Positions 51,079 through 59,863 of a stretch of 64,000 nt of DNA are shown here, piece after piece. The notes below the pieces were generated by a model. The model did no database searches and was not told where the DNA came from. It saw nothing but the letters and a program-made list of their open reading frames with translations. The stretch comes from DASRAU01 sp035638075 (lineage in GTDB: Bacteria > Acidobacteriota > Polarisedimenticolia > Gp22-AA2). The translations under genes were made by a program, and so were the position numbers. The DNA lies in the NCBI GenBank assembly GCA_035638075.1, contig DASRAU010000046.1, positions 62,001 through 126,000 of the forward strand, written 5' to 3'. Each line of letters opens with the position of its first letter. Position 1 is the first letter of the stretch.

Positions 51079-52119
51079 TCACTTCGGCTTCATCGCATAA
51101 GGGTTGCCCCCGAGCGCGTTGCTGATGTCGGCGATCGCCTTCTGCGCCCGCACGCTGTTCCCCGCCTCGTCGAGCGGCGGGGAGATGACCGCGATGCCGA
51201 ATTTTCCCGGCGAGACGGCGATGATGCCGCCGCCGACGCCGCTCTTGCCCGGCAGCCCGGTGCGGAAGAGCCATTTGCCGGAGTCATCGTAGAGCCCGGC
51301 GGTCGCCATCACCGCCAGGATCTTCGGAACGTTCTCGGTCTTGATCACCTGCTTTTTGGTGGCCGGGTTCCTGCCGCCGTTGGCGAGCGTCGCCGCCATC
51401 ATGGCGAGATCCTTCGCGTTGACGCTCACCGAGCACTGCTCGGTGTAGATGTCGGTGGCGCGGTTCGGCTCCGCCTTGATGTAGCCATAGGCGTGCATCA
51501 GCATGCCGATGGCCTGGTTGCGCTGGTTGGTGTCCGCCTCCGACTTGAAAACCTCCTGGTTGACCTTGAGGGGCCGCCCGGCACAGTCGGAATAGAAGGA
51601 CAGGATCTTGCTCCAGATCTCGTCCCGGGTCGCCCCCTTGACGAGCGACGTCGTGGCGATGGCGCCCGGGTTGACGAGCGAGTTCATCTCCGGGCCGCCG
51701 AGCACCTTGTTCGCCATCTCGACCGCGACGATCGAGTTGAAGCGCATGCCGGTGGCGTCCACGCCGATGGTGTTGGCGATGAAGTCGGCGCCCGACTCCT
51801 CCATCACCTTGGCCATCGTGAAGACCTTGGAGATCGACTGGATGGAGACTTCCGAGGTGATGTCCCCGGTGGTGCTGACCGACCCGTCCACGCCGACGAG
51901 CGCGATGCCGTAGATGTTCGAATCGACCTTGGCGAGGGCCGGGATGTAGTCGGCGTTCTTCCCTTCCTTGAGCGTCCTGTACTTGTCGTACGCCGCCTTC
52001 ATGGCGGCGTCGACCTGGGGCTTGGCGGGCGCCTGCGCGTGGGCGGCCGGAACCGCCGCCAGCGCGAAAACGAGCCCGAGCGCCAGCGCCCGGGTGGGTG
52101 TGATGGTCCTGGTGTTCAT
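51079..52119 (-). CDS. glsA: Glutaminase of the beta-lactamase-like (GlsA) family, with a signal peptide
   Basis: The 346-residue protein hydrolyses glutamine to glutamate and ammonia. The GlsA Ser-x-x-Lys catalytic site is in SIQSISKVFT about residue 97. MRFNSIVAVE and later conserved blocks (NPGAIATTSLV, YTEQCSVSVNAKDLAMMAATLANGG) match the family. Unlike the usual cytosolic GlsA (about 308 residues), this one begins with a clear signal peptide (1-28, AHAQA), so it should be periplasmic. The ATG has only a weak AAGG site. It follows the porin gene by 22 bases. Confidence 0.9.
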   Translation of the reverse strand: MNTRTITPTRALALGLVFALAAVPAAHAQAPAKPQVDAAMKAAYDKYRTLKEGKNADYIPALAKVDSNIYGIALVGVDGSVSTTGDITSEVSIQSISKVFTMAKVMEESGADFIANTIGVDATGMRFNSIVAVEMANKVLGGPEMNSLVNPGAIATTSLVKGATRDEIWSKILSFYSDCAGRPLKVNQEVFKSEADTNQRNQAIGMLMHAYGYIKAEPNRATDIYTEQCSVSVNAKDLAMMAATLANGGRNPATKKQVIKTENVPKILAVMATAGLYDDSGKWLFRTGLPGKSGVGGGIIAVSPGKFGIAVISPPLDEAGNSVRAQKAIADISNALGGNPYAMKPK

Positions 52120-52141
52120 GCGCCTTCCCCTGCCTTTCTCC

Positions 52142-53395
52142 CTAGGTGCCGCTCTCGCGGGTGTTCTTCTTGAAGACGTCCTTGGTCGAGAAGGAGTAGT
52201 GGAACGAGAACTGGACGCGCAGGTCGTCGCCGCTGTCGTCGTCGTTGTCGGTCCGCTTGCCCCACAGCGCCTCGCCCCCGCACATCACGTTCTTCGTCGG
52301 GTAGTAGAGGAGGTTCGCCGAGGCGTACTCGCCGTTGTGGTAGGCATCCACCGCCTGGAGATCCCGGTTGTCCACCTTGGTGAACGAGTAGCCGAAGGCG
52401 CTCGAGAACCTGTCGCTCCAGTACTGGTTGTAGTAGGCGCTGACACCGAGGAGCGGCAGCGCCGCCGGCTCGGGGTCGACGAGCGTCCCGTCCGCCGAGA
52501 GATCGACGCCGCCGTCGTTCATGTACGAGGCGATCCCCTTCCCCCAGACCACGCCGGCCATGATGGAGTTCTTCTTCTCCTTCCCGAGCTTCAGGGACCC
52601 GGTCAGATCGACGCCATAGCCCGTCTCGCTCCCCTTCGGCTCGGCGTCGGGCGCGCCCGGGGTGTCGAAGGCGACCTTCCTCAGGAGGCCGGCCACCTGC
52701 CAGTGTCCCCAGCCCTCGACGTTGCGGAACTGCGCCGTGAAGTCGGGGACCTTCTCCGACCCGGTCACACCACCCAGGGCCGGGTCGATCTCCCGGATCT
52801 GACCTGGATCGACGTCGCTCGACGGCCTCTCGATGGCGATGGAGAAGGTCCGGTGCTCCGTCTGGACGAATGAATAGCGGATCTGCGGGTTGCGGATGAA
52901 CACCATCCCGGCCGGGCCCCAGTAGTCGATGACGTTCGGGAAGATGCTGGCGTCCATGAACAGCGTGTTGGTCTGCCCGGCGAGCCAGTGGTTCCATTCG
53001 CCGTAGGCGTGCCGCAGGCGGATGGTCGTCTGCCCTTCGTCCACGCCCACGCCGAACATGTCGAACTCGAACTTGGTGTAGACGGGATGGTTGCTGGTCG
53101 GGAAGTTCATCAGCACGCCGAGCCGGCTCTGCTTCGCCGACAGGCTGGCCTGGCCGTCCTCGCCGAACTGGTCGTCGGTGGTCGGGATCTTCGACGGGCG
53201 CAGCGTGTCGTTCCAGGCCGGATCCACCCGCTTGAAGTCCTGGATGTAGTCGGCCTGCACGAAGCCGTACACCTCGACGTGCGGCGTGTTGTCCTGCGCC
53301 AGCGCGGTTCCCGTGCCCGGGAACGCGACCAGAAGCGCCGCCATGACGACGAAAGTCCCTGCCGCCGAGAACCACCTCCGAGTGCTGTTTTCCAT
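52142..53395 (-). CDS. DcaP-like outer-membrane porin
   Basis: The 417-residue product has a signal peptide (about 1-34) and then VEVYGFVQADYIQDFKR, the N-terminal strand of DcaP-type trimeric porins, which pass dicarboxylates and other small acids. Regular beta-strands continue to the end (FSFHYSFSTKDVFKKN). Some strands carry F-E-F-D-M-F-G-V typical of the family. The start at 53395 has AAGGAGG upstream. Its place directly before glsA and the Asn/Asp genes suggests it admits amino acids or dicarboxylates. Confidence 0.85.
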   Translation of the reverse strand: MENSTRRWFSAAGTFVVMAALLVAFPGTGTALAQDNTPHVEVYGFVQADYIQDFKRVDPAWNDTLRPSKIPTTDDQFGEDGQASLSAKQSRLGVLMNFPTSNHPVYTKFEFDMFGVGVDEGQTTIRLRHAYGEWNHWLAGQTNTLFMDASIFPNVIDYWGPAGMVFIRNPQIRYSFVQTEHRTFSIAIERPSSDVDPGQIREIDPALGGVTGSEKVPDFTAQFRNVEGWGHWQVAGLLRKVAFDTPGAPDAEPKGSETGYGVDLTGSLKLGKEKKNSIMAGVVWGKGIASYMNDGGVDLSADGTLVDPEPAALPLLGVSAYYNQYWSDRFSSAFGYSFTKVDNRDLQAVDAYHNGEYASANLLYYPTKNVMCGGEALWGKRTDNDDDSGDDLRVQFSFHYSFSTKDVFKKNTRESGT

Positions 53396-53472
53396 CGTGC
53401 CTCCTTGCGAGTCTGAGTGGACGGTCGACGTGCCGGAGCCGTTCAACGCTCCGCTGCTCTCTTCACTGGCCC

Positions 53473-54546
53473 TCACTTCGCGTGCGCCTTCTCCCAGGCC
53501 CGCACCTTCATGCGGGCCGCGTCGAACAACCGCTCGTAGTTGCCGCGCAGGAATTTCGCGCGCGCGTCCGGCGTCAGTTTCGCCAGCAGCGGCGCGTACA
53601 GGTCATAGGTCTTGAGGTAGCTCTTCTGGTTCGACGGCGCGACCTCGTCGGTGCCGAACAGCACCCGATCGGGGTTGCGGTTGATGAAGTCGGCGGTCGC
53701 GGCGATCGACTCGGGGGAGGCCACGGCGTATTTCGCCACCTCGTCCCACGACAGATCGACGTACACGTTGCGGAGCTTCGCCATCGCCAGGGCCCGCTCG
53801 ATGATGCCGAGCTGGTCGCGGACGGGATGAACGATGCGCCCGAGCCCCATGTGGGCCCAGATGACGGTGGCGTCGGGGTGGCGCGACAGGAGCTCGCGGA
53901 GCTGCACGGCCGGGTACGGATCCTGTCCCGGCTTCGGGAAGGGCATGTCGATGTCGTTGTGCAGCAGGACCACCAGACCCGCCTCGGCGGCGAAGTCGAG
54001 GATGCGGTCGAGCGCCGGGTTCGTCAGGCTGGCGGTCTCGCCGGCGACCTTCGACGAGACGAACTCCTTGTGGATGGTGAACTCGCCGATGCCGGAGAAG
54101 ACCCCGGGGAAGGTCAGAAGCACCCGCCGGATGTGATCGGCGGCGTACATGTCGGCCGGGTTGAAGCCGGTGATCATCGGGTCGAAGCGCGCCTGCTCGC
54201 TCTTCGCGAGGGAGCGGTACGCCATGGCGATGAAGGCGTCGGTGAACGAGTAGTAGTAGAGAGGCGCGTCGGACTGGAGGTAATACGTGGGCGCGAAATC
54301 CCCGCTGTTGCCGTACGACCAGGTCTGCTGCAGCGGGATGCCGAACAGCGCCACCCGGCCCACCTTGTCCCCCATGATCTTCAGGAACTCGCGGATGTCG
54401 GTGCCTTCCTGGACGTAGTTGGTCAGGTGGAAGTGGCAGTCGTTCACGACCTCCGCCGAGCCCGACGCCGGGGCCGGAGCGGCGCCCGCGGCGCCGTTCG
54501 CCAGGAGCGCCGCGAGCAGGACCGCGCCGGCAACTCGGAGCCGCAT
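53473..54546 (-). CDS. Exported amidohydrolase (Amidohydro_2 type)
   Basis: The 357-residue enzyme has a signal peptide (about 1-24) and a TIM-barrel metal hydrolase pattern. The ligands are HFH at residues 38-40 (NDCHFHL), a His in LLHNDID, a His in VIWAHMGLGRIV, and the catalytic Asp in VLFGTDEVAP. Substrates in this superfamily include decarboxylated aromatic acids, lactones and amides, so the substrate here is not readable. Its ATG overlaps the stop of the DUF3011 porin gene (TGATG at 54544-54548). It probably degrades something entering through that porin. Confidence 0.82.
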   Translation of the reverse strand: MRLRVAGAVLLAALLANGAAGAAPAPASGSAEVVNDCHFHLTNYVQEGTDIREFLKIMGDKVGRVALFGIPLQQTWSYGNSGDFAPTYYLQSDAPLYYYSFTDAFIAMAYRSLAKSEQARFDPMITGFNPADMYAADHIRRVLLTFPGVFSGIGEFTIHKEFVSSKVAGETASLTNPALDRILDFAAEAGLVVLLHNDIDMPFPKPGQDPYPAVQLRELLSRHPDATVIWAHMGLGRIVHPVRDQLGIIERALAMAKLRNVYVDLSWDEVAKYAVASPESIAATADFINRNPDRVLFGTDEVAPSNQKSYLKTYDLYAPLLAKLTPDARAKFLRGNYERLFDAARMKVRAWEKAHAK

Positions 54547-56114
54547 CAGAAATTCATCTCCATGTTGACGTGGTAGACATCGCCGTCGCCGCCGACCGGG
54601 TAGGGCACCGCCGCGTAACCGACGGGGCAGTTGTTCAGCCGGATCCACTCGGCGTTGAGCCGGAAGCCCCGCTTCTTCAGCGGATACCAGTTCGCCCCGG
54701 CGCGGATCTCCGTGCTGTCGCCGAAGTCACCGTTGATCTCCGCGCCGCCGGCGTAGAGTTGCAGCGCGTTCTTGATCACCATGGCGGACGCCTGCACCTG
54801 GTAGCCGTCGTCGGTGATCGGCTCGAGCAGGTCGGTGCCGGGGCCCCTGTAGTCGCTCAGCCGGCGCCGGAAGTACTCCGCCTCGACCGAGAACCCCTTG
54901 TACTTGAAGCCGCCGTCGAGACTCGCCATCTCGTAGAGGACGTCGGTGACGTTGATGCCGACGCCGAAGAGATCGGGGGTGAAGATGACGCTGCCGTCGG
55001 TGAGGCGGATCTGGCTGTTCTCGATCGAGTCGGTCCCCGGCTGCGACTGCTGATTCTCATGACTCTTGGTGTAGTGCCCGGCGAGGCGGGTCGCGGGCTT
55101 CTCGTGCCAGTCGTAGTCGCCGAAGGTGCCGTACAAGCCGAACTCTCCCGTCGTCGGCAGCCACTGCAGCATGTACGACATGGTGTTCAGGCCGTTGTCG
55201 ATCTGCGTGGCGCTGACGCCGAGCGTGCTCAGGTTGTTCCCGAGCATCACCATGTACTTGAGCTTGGTGGTCAGCTCCCCCTTGATCCAGGCGCCGCTCG
55301 TGTAGGAGCCGCGGAAGAACTCGTCCGACGTCAGCCGGTCGTCCACCCCGAGCCAGTAGGGGAACTGCCCTTCGGTGCTGCGGGTGCTCGGGAGGCTGGT
55401 GATGCCGGCGCCGAAAGTGACGAAGCGGTTGAAGGTCCACGACAGGTTCCCGGCGCCGACCACCTGCGCCGGATCCCCCTGCGAGGTGTTGGCCGACCAG
55501 ACGTACAGGTAATAGCGCAGGCGCGGATCGAGGAACCAGCCCGAGAACGGCAGGAAGAACTTCACCAGCTGGATGTCCTCGCGCAGCTGCACGTTGTGCT
55601 CGTTGCCGAAGAAGTCGGTGTACGACGGCTCGAGGCTTTCCTGGTTCAGGTAGCGCGCGTAGGAGAAGAGCCGCATGTAGATCTGGCCGTTGTCGCCGTC
55701 GAAGAGGAGGAACCCGGCGTTCGGCACGTACCGCGGCGCGCGCTGCTTCGTCGCGACCTTCTCCACCGCCTGCGACAGCTCCTCGCCGACCACGAACTCG
55801 CCGGTGCAGCCGTCCGAGACCCAGACGCCGTCATCGTCGTAGCCCCAGGTCTTGCCCAAAAGGCAGGACGCCTGTCCCGACGAGCGCAGCAGCGCCACCC
55901 CCTTGGTGGTGTTGGCGGGACAGTGGTTGCGCTCGCCGAGCTTCGAGGCGCACGTGATGGTGACCGCCTCCCGGGCTTTCTGCAGCTCGTGCGACTGCGG
56001 CTGGTCCACGGGAGGAGGCGGCGCGCCCTGGGCGATCAGCGCGGAGGGGAGGAGAGCCGTCACGGCGAGCCCCAGGAGGCCCGCCAGCGCGGCGGCCGGG
56101 ACCTTGCCTCGCAC
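54546..56114 (-). CDS. DUF3011 domain-containing porin
   Basis: The 522-residue product has a signal peptide (1-30) and a DUF3011 domain (about 50-115) with its disulfide pattern and ligand-loop motifs (CASKLGERNHCPANT, SCLLGKTWGYDDDGVWVSDGC). A long porin barrel of about 400 residues follows, ending in VNMEMNF with terminal Phe. DUF3011 is otherwise seen as a standalone exported domain. Here it caps a phosphate-selective-porin-like barrel. The start is GTG, 2 bases after the upstream gene's stop. Fusion of the two domains may help capture a substrate at the pore. Confidence 0.78.
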   Translation of the reverse strand: MRGKVPAAALAGLLGLAVTALLPSALIAQGAPPPPVDQPQSHELQKAREAVTITCASKLGERNHCPANTTKGVALLRSSGQASCLLGKTWGYDDDGVWVSDGCTGEFVVGEELSQAVEKVATKQRAPRYVPNAGFLLFDGDNGQIYMRLFSYARYLNQESLEPSYTDFFGNEHNVQLREDIQLVKFFLPFSGWFLDPRLRYYLYVWSANTSQGDPAQVVGAGNLSWTFNRFVTFGAGITSLPSTRSTEGQFPYWLGVDDRLTSDEFFRGSYTSGAWIKGELTTKLKYMVMLGNNLSTLGVSATQIDNGLNTMSYMLQWLPTTGEFGLYGTFGDYDWHEKPATRLAGHYTKSHENQQSQPGTDSIENSQIRLTDGSVIFTPDLFGVGINVTDVLYEMASLDGGFKYKGFSVEAEYFRRRLSDYRGPGTDLLEPITDDGYQVQASAMVIKNALQLYAGGAEINGDFGDSTEIRAGANWYPLKKRGFRLNAEWIRLNNCPVGYAAVPYPVGGDGDVYHVNMEMNF

Positions 56115-56116
56115 CG

Positions 56117-56668
56117 CTAGTCGACTTTGACGATGAGCGCGTTCGAATAGGTGACGTCGACGCGGTCGCCGGGCTTCACGCCCTTGAGGAGCTTCTTGTC
56201 CTCGACCCGGACGCTGACGGTGTGGTAGTCCCGGGCGAGGAAGGTGAGCACGCCCGAGCCGCGATCCACGTCCTTCACCAGCACGGTCCCGGTCATCTGC
56301 CGGGTCACGGTACCGCCCGGCTTCGGCCCGGTGCCGCGGACGATCGACGCTTCCCCGCTCGCGGCGGCGGGCAGCGGCTGCCCCGGCTTGCGGACGCTCA
56401 CCGCGATCGCTTCCGTGTACTCGAAGGTGACCGTGTCCCCGATCTGCAGCTCGTCGAAGCGCTGGATCCCGGGCTCGGCATAGAGGGTCTGGAGGTTGCC
56501 GTCTCTGTCCTTCAGGGACACGGTGCGGCCGGCGCGGTCGATCGCCTCGATCTTCGTCTTGAGGGTGATCGTCCCCTTCTTCTCGATCGGCTGCGGTTCC
56601 GCGGCGATCGCCGTCAGGGCCACGGCAAGCCCGATGCCGAGCGCGGCGACCAGCAGGATGCCTTTCAT
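56117..56668 (-). CDS. Exported small beta-rich protein
   Basis: The 183-residue product has a signal peptide (1-22) and a mature domain of short strands in two similar halves. K-T-K-I-E-A-I-D-R-A-G-R-T-V-S-L about residue 36 recurs weakly as G-T-V-L-V-K-D-V-D-R-G-S-G-V-L-T-F-L later. It looks OB/SH3-like, similar to periplasmic DUF5666-type modules. The start at 56668 has GGAGG upstream and the promoter at 56714-56719. It heads a unit with the DUF3011 porin and amidohydrolase. Role unknown. Confidence 0.65.
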   Translation of the reverse strand: MKGILLVAALGIGLAVALTAIAAEPQPIEKKGTITLKTKIEAIDRAGRTVSLKDRDGNLQTLYAEPGIQRFDELQIGDTVTFEYTEAIAVSVRKPGQPLPAAASGEASIVRGTGPKPGGTVTRQMTGTVLVKDVDRGSGVLTFLARDYHTVSVRVEDKKLLKGVKPGDRVDVTYSNALIVKVD

Positions 56669-56713
56669 GGCTGAACCCTCCTCAGGGGCGATCCCCCCCA
56701 GGATCATCGGGGC

Positions 56714-56719
56714 TTATAT
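56714..56719 (-). promoter_or_regulatory. -10 TATAAG of the porin/amidohydrolase unit
   Basis: On the minus strand TATAAG (plus 56714-56719), preceded by TGA as a partial extended -10, gives a leader of about 39 bases with a GGAGG site for the 56668 gene. Just upstream, plus 56725-56758 contains an imperfect 9-bp inverted repeat overlapping the pflA stop, perhaps a terminator without a U run. Confidence 0.55.
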
Positions 56720-56757
56720 CACGGTGAGACCCGCTCCTGCTGCCAGGCGCGCGGGTT

Positions 56758-57579
56758 TCAGACGGCCTTCAAACCCTGAGAGCGGAACATCGCGACGGCG
56801 CGTTCCGCGCTCCCGGACGACGGCGGCTCGGTGGCCTCGAGCGTGTAGTCCATCTTCAGCTCCTTCCACTTGAAGCGCCCCAGCTGGTGGAACGGCAGGA
56901 CGTCCACGCGCTCGACGTTGCCGAGTTCCCGGCAGAATGTCGCGATCGGCTCGATGTTCTCCACGTCGTCGGTCAGGCCCGGGACGAGGACGAAGCGGAC
57001 CCAGACGGGACGCCGCTTCGCCGCCAGGCGACGGGCGAAGTCGTGCACCGGGCCGACCGGCTGCCCGGTGAGCCTGCGGTGCCGCGCGTCGTCCCACGTC
57101 TTGAGATCGAGGAGGACCAGGTCGAAGGCCTCCAGCTCGGCGTCCGACAGGCGCTCGCCGAGGAAGCCGTTGGTGTCGAGCGCCGTGTGGATCCCCATCC
57201 GGCGCGCCGCCGTGGCCAGGTTCACGACGAAGCGGTCCTGCACCAGCGGCTCGCCGCCGCTGATGGTGAGCCCGCCCGACATCACCTGGAGCCCGCTGCG
57301 GTACTTCGCCAGCTCCTCCGTGGCACGCGCCAGGGTCACCGGGATGCCGTTGCTCATCTTCCAGGTGTCCGGGTTGTGGCAGTAGAGGCACTTGAACTGG
57401 CAGCCGGTGGTCCAGACGACCACGCGCATTCCCGGCCCGTCCACGGCCGACGCGGTCGTGAACGAATGCAGGAACCCCATCTGTCCGGTCTGGAGTGCGG
57501 TGCGGACGTCCGCTTCGGGAACGCCCTCGCCGAGATGGACCCGCAGCTCGTAGGGGCTTTTCGCTTCGAGGTCGCTCAC
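56758..57579 (-). CDS. pflA: Pyruvate formate-lyase activating enzyme (radical SAM)
   Basis: The 273-residue enzyme puts the glycyl radical on PflB using S-adenosylmethionine and a [4Fe-4S] cluster held by C-x-x-x-C-x-x-C in GCQFKCLYCHNPDTW. GGEPLVQ follows as the SAM-site motif. The core begins MGFLHSFTTASAVDGPGMR (ATG 57480), while the longer form starts at GTG 57579, overlapping the pflB stop (GTGA), and adds 33 residues with some conservation. I prefer the coupled GTG. Length is then above E. coli PflA (246). Confidence 0.92.
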   Translation of the reverse strand: MSDLEAKSPYELRVHLGEGVPEADVRTALQTGQMGFLHSFTTASAVDGPGMRVVVWTTGCQFKCLYCHNPDTWKMSNGIPVTLARATEELAKYRSGLQVMSGGLTISGGEPLVQDRFVVNLATAARRMGIHTALDTNGFLGERLSDAELEAFDLVLLDLKTWDDARHRRLTGQPVGPVHDFARRLAAKRRPVWVRFVLVPGLTDDVENIEPIATFCRELGNVERVDVLPFHQLGRFKWKELKMDYTLEATEPPSSGSAERAVAMFRSQGLKAV

Positions 57580-59849
57580 GAGGCGCCCGCGCCGTGGAAC
57601 GTGCGGTTGATGACGTCCATCTGCTGCTCTTTCGACAGCCGCACGAAGTTGACGGCGTAGCCCGAGACCCGGATCGTCAGGTGCGGGTACTTCTCGGGGT
57701 GATCCATCGCGTCGAGCAGCGTCTCGCGGTTCAGGACGTTGACGTTCATGTGGAAGCCGGTCGATCCGAAGAAGGCGTCGAGCGCGCCGCGCAGGTTGGC
57801 GATGCGATCTTCGGGAACGCGGCCCAGCCCCTCGGGAAGGATCGACGCGGTCAGCGAGATGCCGTCCGCCGCGTCGCGGTAGGGGATCTTCGCGACCGAC
57901 GAGGCGGAGGCCTGCAGCCCGTGGCTGTCGCGCCCGTGCATGGGATTGGCCCCGGGAGCGAACGGTTCCCCCTGCCGCCGGCCGTCGGGGGTGTTGCCGG
58001 TGTTCTTGCCGTAGACCACGTTCGAGGTGATGGTGAGCACCGATTGCGTGTGCAGGGCGTTGCGGTAGGTCGGGTACTTGCGCAGCATGGCCATGAAGGT
58101 GCTGACGACCCACGACGCCAGGTGATCCACCCGGTTGTCGTTGTTGCCGAACTGCGGAGACTTGCCCTCGACCTTGTAGTCCTTCACGAGGCCGGTCTCG
58201 TCCCGCACGACCGTCACCTTCGCGTGCCGGATGGCCGACAGGCTGTCGGCGACGACCGACAGCCCAGCGATGCCGAAGGCCATCGTCCGCAGCGGCGCGT
58301 AGTCGTGCAGCGCCATCTCCAGCCGCTCGTAGGCGTACTTGTCGTGCATGTAGTGGATGACGTTCATGGCGTTGACGTACACGCCGGCGAGCCACTCCAT
58401 CATCCGCTCGAACTTCTCGATCACGTCCTCGAAGACCAGCGCATCCCCCTGCACCGGATCGAAACGGGGCGCGATCTGTTCCCCGCTCATCTCGTCGCGG
58501 CCGCCGTTGATGGCGTAGAGGAGGCACTTGGCGAGATTGGTGCGGGCGCCGAAGAACTGCATCTGCTTGCCCAAAAGCATCGGCGAGACGCAGCAGGCGA
58601 TGGCGCCGTCGTCCCCCCAGGCGCGGCGCATCATCTCGTCGCTCTCGAACTGGATCGACGAGGTCTCGATGGCCACCTTCGCGGCGTAGCTGCGGAACCC
58701 GTCCGGCAGCTTCGGCGAGTACCAGATCGTCAGGTTCGGCTCGGGGGCCGGCCCCAGCGTGGACAGCGTGTTGAGGAAGCGGAAGGAGCTCTTCGTCACG
58801 AGCGCGCGCCCGTCGTCCCCCATGCCGCCGATCGACTCGGTCACCCAGGTCGGATCGCCGGCGAACAGCTCGTCGTATTCCGGGGTGCGCAGGAAGCGGA
58901 CGATGCGCAGCTTGATGACGAAGTCGTCGAGGATCTCCTGCGCCTGCTCCTCGGTCAGCGTCTTCTCCGTCAGGTCCCGCTCGAAGTAGACGTCGAGAAA
59001 GGTGGAAGTCCGCCCGAGCGACATGGCGGCGCCGTTCTGCTCCTTCACCGCCGCGAGATACGCGAAGTAGAGCCACTGCACCGCCTCCCGGGCGCTTGTC
59101 GCCGGGCCGGAGATGTCGAAGCCGTAGGCTTTGGCCATCTCCTGCAATTCGCCGAGGGCGCGGATCTGCTCGCTCAGCTCCTCGCGGTCGCGGATGATGT
59201 CCTCGGTGGACATGCGCGCGTCGAGCCGGTTCTTCTCGTTCTGCTTGCGCTCGACGAGGCGCGCCACGCCGTAGAGCGGCACCCGCCGGTAGTCGCCGAT
59301 GATGCGCCCGCGCCCGTAGGCGTCCGGCAGACCGGTGAGGATGTGCGAGGAGCGGCAGCGGCGGATGTCGGCGGTGTAGGCGTCGAACACGCCGTCGTTG
59401 TGCGTCTTGCGGTATTTCGTGAACGTCTCGACGACGTGCGGGTCGGCCTCGTAGCCGTAGGTCTTCAGCGCCCCCTGCACCATGCGGAAGCCGCCGTTGG
59501 GCATGATGGCGCGCTTGAGGGGTGCTTCGGTCTGCAGCCCGACGATGATCTCCCGCTCGCGCTCGATGTAGCCGGGCTGGTGCGCCAGAATACCGCTGGG
59601 GATCTGCGAGATGTCGAGGACCCCCTTCTTGCGCTCCTCGACGAACAGGACGTTCAGCTTCTCCCAGATTCCCTGCGTCCGCTTCGTCGCCCCGGCGAGG
59701 AACGCTTCATCCCCTTCGTACGGCCGGTAGTTCGCCTGGATGAAGTCGCGGACGTCGATCTCCCGCTTCCACAGGCCGTCGGCGAACCCGCGCCAGGCCT
59801 TCGTCGTGTCGATCGGCTTCTTGTCCTCTTTCACTTTCACCGTCTTCAT
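57576..59849 (-). CDS. pflB: Pyruvate formate-lyase
   Basis: The 757-residue glycyl radical enzyme converts pyruvate plus CoA to acetyl-CoA and formate without oxygen. The adjacent catalytic cysteines are in AIACCVSP, and the glycyl-radical loop RVSGYAVNF is 24 residues from the end. Length and motifs match E. coli PflB (760), distinguishing it from glycerol dehydratase or choline lyase relatives. It starts at ATG 59849 with AAGGTGAGG upstream, 14 bases after ackA, and is followed by its activase. Confidence 0.95.
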   Translation of the reverse strand: MKTVKVKEDKKPIDTTKAWRGFADGLWKREIDVRDFIQANYRPYEGDEAFLAGATKRTQGIWEKLNVLFVEERKKGVLDISQIPSGILAHQPGYIEREREIIVGLQTEAPLKRAIMPNGGFRMVQGALKTYGYEADPHVVETFTKYRKTHNDGVFDAYTADIRRCRSSHILTGLPDAYGRGRIIGDYRRVPLYGVARLVERKQNEKNRLDARMSTEDIIRDREELSEQIRALGELQEMAKAYGFDISGPATSAREAVQWLYFAYLAAVKEQNGAAMSLGRTSTFLDVYFERDLTEKTLTEEQAQEILDDFVIKLRIVRFLRTPEYDELFAGDPTWVTESIGGMGDDGRALVTKSSFRFLNTLSTLGPAPEPNLTIWYSPKLPDGFRSYAAKVAIETSSIQFESDEMMRRAWGDDGAIACCVSPMLLGKQMQFFGARTNLAKCLLYAINGGRDEMSGEQIAPRFDPVQGDALVFEDVIEKFERMMEWLAGVYVNAMNVIHYMHDKYAYERLEMALHDYAPLRTMAFGIAGLSVVADSLSAIRHAKVTVVRDETGLVKDYKVEGKSPQFGNNDNRVDHLASWVVSTFMAMLRKYPTYRNALHTQSVLTITSNVVYGKNTGNTPDGRRQGEPFAPGANPMHGRDSHGLQASASSVAKIPYRDAADGISLTASILPEGLGRVPEDRIANLRGALDAFFGSTGFHMNVNVLNRETLLDAMDHPEKYPHLTIRVSGYAVNFVRLSKEQQMDVINRTFHGAGAS

Positions 59850-59863
59850 CGCCCTCACCTTCT

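Noticed and set aside
57576..59849. PflB as a choline TMA-lyase or glycerol dehydratase relative
   Set aside because: Length, adjacent CC, RVSGYAVNF loop and its ackA/phosphotransacylase/PflA neighbours fit pyruvate formate-lyase.
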